Positions 58,301 to 64,000 of a DNA stretch of 64,000 nucleotides are shown one piece after another (the stretch's first letter is position 1; each line of letters begins with the position of its first letter). The DNA comes from Agrostemma githago (taxonomy: Eukaryota > Streptophyta > Magnoliopsida > Caryophyllales > Caryophyllaceae): NCBI GenBank assembly GCA_958450325.1, contig OY288261.1:13877277-13941276 (forward strand), in the 5' to 3' direction. The notes beneath the pieces were generated by a model, which saw only the letters and a program-made list of their open reading frames with translations, ran no database searches and was not told where the DNA came from. A program made the translations under genes and the position numbers.

Positions 58301-59681
58301 ATTTCCGTATATCCGATACGAATATCCGTATATCCGATACGGTTTTTCATAAAACCGTAGCGGATACGTATCAGCAAAATTGAAAACCGGATATCCGGTT
58401 TCTGATCCGGTTTTTAAAAATAATAAAAAAAAAATAACAAACTATAATACTAAATGACTTAATGGATTAAAAACAAAAAAAAAGCCCAACACTCTCACTC
58501 TTTTATTCCGCCACAACGCCACTCTCGGTCTCTCACATTCAGTCTCTCACTACTTCATATTTCAGGCCGTTGTTTCACGTTTCATGCTAATTAAGGTTGA
58601 TTCTTTGTTTGATTGTTCACTACTTCGTTTCTCTGTCAAATGTTGTTGTTTTGGGTTGATTTGTGTGGAAAAGATTTGATCTTTAAGCTTCTTGTTTGAA
58701 GAAAGCAGGTTGTTTACCTATGACTCTATTATCGGAGAATTATTAGTAGTATTCGAATATTCGGGATGATTGTGATAATTAAATTATTTTTAGATATTTT
58801 TCTTGTTTATTTACGTATTATTTTTGTATAACAATGAACGCAACGTTCGTTACGACCTTAAAATCAAAAATCAGATTATGTACAATTAAAGAAAAATTAA
58901 AAATAAAAGAAACCTCAAAACCGGATACCGGATATCCGGTTTCCGTATATCCGGAAAAACCGGATATCCGGAAACTGGATATCCGGTTTAATTCGGATCG
59001 GATCAGGATAATAAAATTTCAGAATTTTAAAGCCGGATATCCGATCCGATTTCGCAAACCGGATCGGATATCCGGTTTTGCTCACCCCTGGTTTGAACTA
59101 AGTTCTCAAAGCTAGTTTTAGTATTCTCCTAGTGAAAGTCTAGCCGTCTACACTACTCCTATCCATAACGCCATTTTGAATATTTTATTATTATCGATAT
59201 AATTTGGTTGCAGGTTGGCAAATGTTTTATGTTTTCTTTGGAAAACACGTTTTTATTATATTGTTTCGATACGTGAAGTTTTTCACTGAAAACTTATTTT
59301 CATTATAATGTTTTACTGTTTTCCGTTTTCTTACTATTTTTCTATAATAGTAATTACAGTTTTAAAATCCTGTTATACGGCTGGGAGAACGTTGGCGTTG
59401 TTCCCCACTGATTGTGGCTGTTATGTTTTAACATGGCAGGTATACGTGCTCCGGGTGTGGGCTAGCGAGCAGTGTGGATCCTGCTTGTTTATTTTGATAA
59501 TTATGTCTTATGGATTGTTCAAACCCCTTTTGTGGATTGTTTAAATTTTGGCCATTTTATTTAAGGCCTATTATTTGACTTTACCATTTTCATTTTACTA
59601 AGACATAGTTACAGTGTGTTTTAATCCCGACTCTACAGTGTTTCCGCCACTGTATTGCGTTAGATTTTCTAGGGGATTACA
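55309..59681 (+). mobile_element. Solo LTR (4.37 kb including a hAT insert), copy 3
   Basis: TGTAACACCCGC... to ...GGGGATTACA with duplication TGAAG (55304-55308, 59682-59686). Its right 1.8 kb is clearly homologous to 23749-27625 (for example GTTTTGGAGTTATGGAA and GGCTGGGAGAACG). The left half is more diverged and lacks the long pyrimidine-rich block. Without the hAT insert it is about 3.5 kb. Confidence 0.82.
58228..59090. mobile_element. hAT-type non-autonomous transposon in solo LTR 3
   Basis: 863 bp flanked by the 8-bp duplication GTTTGAAC (58220-58227, 59091-59098). Ends are TAGGGGTGAGCA and, mirrored, CAGGGGTGAGCA, the familiar plant hAT terminus. Inner ends are full of CCGGATATCCGG palindromes (58315-58410, 58920-59065). 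No transposase. The undisturbed site is seen in solo LTR 1 near 27041. Confidence 0.9.
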
Positions 59682-61969
59682 TGAAGATAGGAGAACGGGT
59701 ACTGTGGGACGACAAATGTCAAGCAGCTTTCGATAAAATCAAGGAGATTCTGTCTGCACCACCGGTATTAATGCCACCTCAACACGGTCTGCCTTTGTCG
59801 TTATACCTGACCACGACCGAGACAGCCATGGGGGCTATGCTGGCCTAGACAGTCGATTCGGAAGAACGGGCTATTTACTACATCAGTAAAAAGTTCCTAG
59901 AATACGAGTGTAAATATACAATGCTCGAAAAGACGTGCCTAGCTTTAGTTTGGGCCACTAAAAAGCTCCGACACTATATGCTTAGCCACGAAGTGCACGT
60001 GTTATCTAGAATGGGTCCAATCAAGTATCTGTTCGAGAAGCCCATCCTCAATGGCAGGATATCTAGATGGACTTTAATGCTAGCTGAGTTCGACCTCAAG
60101 TTCGTGCCATTAAAAGCCATCAAAGATCGGGTAGTAGCCGAGTTCCTTGCCGATAGTCCGGTATCTGAAGAGGGACATACCGATACTTGGGCCTTCCCAA
60201 ATCAAGATATATTCCATACTGACACCGAAACATGGGATCTATATTTTGACGGGGCGTCCAACTTTCGAGGATTTGGGGTCGGGATTTTGCTAATCTCACC
60301 ACAAGGAGAGCACACCCCGTTATCCATTAAGCTAGACTTTGATGTGACTAACAACACAGCCGAATATGAAGCATGCATTCACGGGTTGCAAGCCGCCGCT
60401 GATTTAGGAGTAACAAACCTCCGGGTCCACGGTGACTCGTCTTTAGTCATTAATCAAGCTCTCCAAAAATGGAAAACTCGGAACGCCAATCTTGTGGCTT
60501 ACCAAGCGCGAGTAAGGGTTCTCGAAAAGCAGTTCCAAAAGGTGGAATACATCTGCCTTCCTCGGGGAGAAAATCAGTTTGCGGATGCACTTTCCAAATT
60601 GGCATCTTTACTGAATATCCCGGAACACCTAACCAGCATCCCGATTTGCGTCGAAAGACGGTTCGAGCCGGCATATATCAATGCTATCCAAGATATTGAA
60701 ATAACTGATCCGGAACCTTTGTACCAGGCTGTTCTGACCTACTTAACATCGGGAGAATATCCTCCGGGATCTGAAAACCGGGCCAAGAAAGCCCTGCGAA
60801 GATGGGTCACTCAATTCATCCGCACGGACGATGGACAGTTATATAAAAAGACGGCACAGGGGGCTTTACTCCTATGCATTGACAAAACGCGAGCCGAAAG
60901 GGTCATGGCCGAGGTACACGACGGCGAGAACGGTCCGCATATGAACGCCCATATGCTAGCCCGAAAAATCGCGAGACTCGGGTACTATTGGAATAGCATG
61001 GAAACCGACTGCCAGTTATATGTCAAACACTGTCATAACTGTCAGATTTTCGCCAACGTCCAAAATATGCCGTCATCCCTATTATATACTATGACATCAC
61101 CATGGCCATTCCCGACGTGGGGAATTGATAAAATCGGGAAGGTGAACCCTTCCGGGATGGGGGGTCACCGTTTCATTTTAGTGACTATTGACTATTTTAC
61201 CAAATGGGTCGAAGCCGAGTCATATCGTGTCTTGAACGCCAAGCACGTGGCCAAATTTATCCAAGATAAAATTATATGCCGATACGGGATCCCGCACGAG
61301 TTCATCAGTGATCATGGGACCCATTTCCAAGCTGAAACCGTTACTTTGCTGGAAAAATATAAAATTCAAAGGCATACATCTTCACCTTACCGTCCCCAAA
61401 CAAATGGAGCGATAGAGGCAGCTAATAAAACAATTGTCACCATACTTAAAAAGATGGCTGAGAATTATCGGGACTGGCCCGACAAAATCCCTTTTGCCTT
61501 ATGGGGGTACCGGACATCAATCCGCACCGCAACCGGAGCAACTCTGTATTATCTAACATATGGAATGGAAGCAGTCCAACCGGTCGAGCTAGAAGTACCA
61601 TCCCTCAGGATTTTACTTGAAAGCCAAGTGCCTGAAGCAGATTGGGTCCAAGCCCGATATGACTCGCTAGTCCTCTTGGACGAACGGCGATCCCGGGCCC
61701 TTAACAATATCCAGATATACCAAAAAAAGATACAACGGGCTTTCAACAAAAGAGTTAGGCCCAGAAATATCAAAGAAGGAGATCTAGTCCTAAAATCTGT
61801 CCGGGCTTTGCTACCAGTCGACCCAAAGGGAAAATTCAAACCCAACTGGGTCGGACCGTCTCTAGTAAAGAAGGTTTTATCAGGAGGAGCAGTAATGCTG
61901 ACGGACTTGGACGGGAACGAATTCGTCAACCCAACCAACTTGGACCAGCTGAAACGATACTACCCCTAA
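59682..61969 (+). pseudogene. RNase H, extra (Tat-type) RNase H and integrase of Tat copy C
   Basis: Reading resumes in frame after the solo LTR with the end of RT and RNase H (IGERVLWDDKCQAAFDKIKEIL). A TAG stop at 59846-59848 breaks it. From 59921 a 682-residue frame is intact to QLKRYYP at 61969. In it, residues about 105-230 are the additional RNase H, with acidic residues D110 (YFDGAS), E148, D172 (HGDSS) and D222 (ADALSK). Integrase has the zinc finger (H340, H344, C371, C374) and the catalytic triad D403, D464 (FISDHGTHF) and E499 (QTNGAIEAANK), D and E 35 apart. A C-terminal GPY-like module (NWVGPSLVKKV, about 643-653) follows. Catalytic residues are all kept, so loss of function came from the upstream lesions. 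The RNase H before 59921 is also part of pol. Confidence 0.92.
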
Positions 61970-62864
61970 ACCTTATCTCAATGTCATTTGCTAAAAGTTA
62001 ATAAAAATATGTCTTTTTATAGATTTCAAAAATTAAGCAAGTCAACAAGTTAGGATTACTTATCCTACTGTCGCACATCTCGAACTAATAGTCTTTATGT
62101 ATTTCAAAAAATTGCAAAAAATCTATGTCTGAACTACGGTTGGTTTGATTCCATTAATCATGGATACATAGGCAACCCCTCAAAAGGGTACAACCACTGC
62201 AACAACGAAAAGACAGGAACGGTTTGTCACTAATATGTCTTTTAAAAAAATGCATCACGCAAAAAGCAACAACAAAAAATCACACCACAAAAAATAATAG
62301 TAGTACTTAAATAATAAAATCTAGGAGACTACTGCTCATACATTTTCCGCTTCCCTTTATCTTTTGGGTCTGGCGGAGCCCGAGGTCGACGGGGTGGGGG
62401 CGAACGTTCCCGGATCACGAGTGGAACCTCTTTAGCTCGAACCCGTTTCTTCGACAACGGATCTTCTACTATTGTCACTGGCCCAAGCCGAGCCCGTACA
62501 TGCTCGGGTAGTTTGTCTCGTGGACCAAGTCGGTTCTGCACCGCCAGTCTTGGGCCGAGTCTCCTTTCCAGGTCTGTCTTGGGGCTCACTTTCCCCCGTG
62601 CACCTTTAGTACTGGACCCTTCAGTTTGAGTCTTAGTCTTCCCTTTCTGGCCTGACATCAGACGAACCATGGTAGCCGGGGTATCGCCATCATCAAAGAA
62701 GCCTCGATTATCTTTAGCTTGTTCTCGGCGCAGAAGTCAAAGGCTTCGTCGGTCTTCAGGGCAGCACGGGCTTTGGCAGAGTCTGCTTTTGTCCACTTCA
62801 CATAAGAATCCGATACCCAGATCTAATGAAGAGTCTTGGAAACGGGCCAAGTAGCCCGAGTATA
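61970..62864 (+). other. 3' region of Tat copy C up to the next LTR
   Basis: It holds the post-pol motif GAACTACGGTTGGTTTGATT (62131), an A-rich stretch (62230-62320) and the antisense frame 62329-62670. It ends where the gypsy LTR at 62865 inserted, so the polypurine tract and 3' LTR are not seen. Confidence 0.6.
62329..62670 (-). CDS. Antisense open frame (113 aa) in the Tat 3' region
   Basis: Minus-strand frame starting MVRLMSGQKGKTKTQ and ending KGKRKMYEQ. It is basic and proline/arginine-rich with an RLGPR-type repeat (ERRLGPRLAVQNRLGPRDKL) and RSPPPRRPRAPP. Several Tat-lineage elements (Grande and relatives) carry an antisense gene between pol and the 3' LTR, and this frame is in that position. 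I see no known domain. A chance frame in GC-rich DNA remains possible. Confidence 0.4.
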   Translation of the reverse strand: MVRLMSGQKGKTKTQTEGSSTKGARGKVSPKTDLERRLGPRLAVQNRLGPRDKLPEHVRARLGPVTIVEDPLSKKRVRAKEVPLVIRERSPPPRRPRAPPDPKDKGKRKMYEQ

Positions 62865-64000
62865 TGATAAGTGTAGTTTGTAGTGCCTATTTTACTGTGT
62901 TTTGGTCCCATTTTCCTTGTGGAATTGCTCCTTGGGAGCGGTTTATGAGCTACTTATGCTTCCTTTAGTTCGTTTCAGGTTCCCGAGACCATTTGTGAAG
63001 AGTTGGAGCAAATCTGACTCGATACATACACTTTTTGGAGCCAACGAAGTGAAGGAACGATCACTCGATGCCTTGGATTCGACCCCGAGACCTTGGGACC
63101 CGATCCCGAGCCTCTTAGACCCGATCCCGAGTCCCGAGAATCGATGAGAAGCCCATGAGAACCAAGGAGGGACCGCAAAGATCATAATGGAGGCATACAA
63201 GGTCCTTCCCGGGCGGGATGATGCCTTCCCGACCGGGAAGGAGTGTGCAAATGAAGATGGTTCTGTCTCGAGGCCTTCCCGACCGGGAAGGGACCCTTCC
63301 CGACCGGGACCACCTCTTCCCGACCGGGAAGGGTCAGCTACAGCACGGGACTCATTCTTTTATCCTCCTTCATTCTTGTACCCATATAAATACTTCCCTC
63401 TTGTATTGTTGATGTATCTTATCTTACCCTAGACTCTCTTAAGCCTCCATTAAGCATTCAAACCCTAGATTAGTGTTCCTCACAATAGATTAATCTTCCT
63501 TTAATCTTTAGTTAATCTTCCTTTAATCTAGTTTAGTTAATCTTGTATTAAGTGGGTTCTTGAAGATTCATCCAAGCTTGACATCCTTGGAGTTGATTTG
63601 GGTTCTTATTTATGCAAGTTTACATCTTTCTCTTCATTTTGTTGTTGGTATAATCTTCTCTACTCTTGTTCTTTGTTATTTATTCATGTTTCAATCTTTA
63701 CTTAGTGTTATTGTTATTGTTTGTTTATTATGGATGTTTGGATGATTAATGTGATTTCTCTTATTTATGTTAGTTTTACTTTCATTATGAGTGAGTAGTG
63801 TTCTTGTGGGGTTAGTAGGGGGATTAGATGTGGATTATGGGTGATTAGGGTTTGATTAGAGGTAAAGGTTACATCTTTGTTGCTAGTCTCATATTGGGCA
63901 CACCATGTGTTTGATGATTTGCTTGTGTGGGTAGTAGTGGCCAATGCTTCTCATGCTTGTTTCTCTTCTTCTCATTGTTTGGCTAGTGTGTGATTGTGTT
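62865..64000 (+). repeat. 5' part of an LTR of the 11.5-kb gypsy family (continues past the right edge)
   Basis: TGATAAGTGTAGTTTGTAGTGCC aligns with the start of the LTRs at 11496 and 17546 and stays collinear to the end, but it is clearly more diverged. Palindromes TTCCCGACCGGGAAG and variants lie at 63206-63330, and a TATA box CATATAAATA at 63383-63392. It inserted into the 3' region of Tat copy C (left flank GTATA). Confidence 0.85.

Larger units (their letters stand above)
47904..62864 (+). mobile_element. Tat-lineage gypsy retrotransposon, copy C (formerly autonomous, degenerate)
   Basis: 5' LTR 47904-50168, primer site, leader, gag-protease, reverse transcriptase, RNase H, extra RNase H, integrase, and 3' region up to 62864, where a different LTR begins. 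No 3' LTR of its own lies in the window. The extra RNase H between the usual RNase H and integrase is the hallmark of the Tat branch (Ogre, Retand, Grande). It is interrupted by a 4.37-kb solo LTR in pol and carries several stops and frameshifts, so it is dead. Confidence 0.9.

Overview
This is a 64 kb piece of nuclear DNA from a flowering plant, almost certainly a eudicot. The order Caryophyllales is my best guess, from the style of the retrotransposon families and the CG-centred palindromes in their LTRs; the sequence does not prove it. There is no bacterial, organellar or viral gene set. I see no convincing single-copy cellular gene: nearly everything is transposable elements, many nested with intact target-site duplications (TSDs).

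Left part (1-6.8 kb): a spliced minus-strand gene of the transposon-associated Ulp1 (C48 peptidase) type runs off the left edge. Four of its exon boundaries can be placed with the reading frame kept across the introns. Its second intron and upstream flank are filled with a short AGTAACAC motif and a 131-bp tandem repeat. Next come a long TC/AT/AC microsatellite, a Helitron-like end, and four tandem copies of a motif resembling the snRNA promoter (USE plus TATA).

Middle (6.8-22.2 kb): a non-autonomous copia-like LTR element (6807-10856, TSD ATAAT); a young non-autonomous gypsy element (11496-19155, TSD GTGAT, two 1610-bp LTRs, tRNA-Asp-type primer site) keeping one intact reading frame for a Q/Y/P-rich coiled-coil protein; a Helitron 3' end; a transposon with terminal inverted repeats; and a tRNA-derived SINE with a perfect 15-bp TSD.

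Right part (22.2-62.9 kb): three Tat-lineage (Ogre/Retand-like) gypsy elements lie head to tail. Copy A (22247-36081, TSD ATCTC) and copy B (36703-47697, 5' truncated) have lost pol and most of gag. Copy C (47904-62864) still has gag, protease, reverse transcriptase, RNase H, the extra Tat-type RNase H and integrase, broken by stops, frameshifts and an insertion. Each copy has been hit by a 3.8-4.4 kb solo LTR of one further family (starting TGTAACACCC; TSDs GCGTG, TAATA and TGAAG), and two hAT-type elements with 8-bp TSDs sit inside these layers. At 62865 another LTR of the 11.5-kb family begins and runs off the right edge.

The most unusual signals are not genes. One is an array of nine stem-loops with paired base changes in the 3' region of Tat copy B. 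Another is palindrome clusters of the form xCG-NN-CGx just upstream of the TATA box in every LTR of two unrelated gypsy families. Others are a hairpin next to the polypurine tract, a duplicated polypurine tract, and the USE/TATA array.
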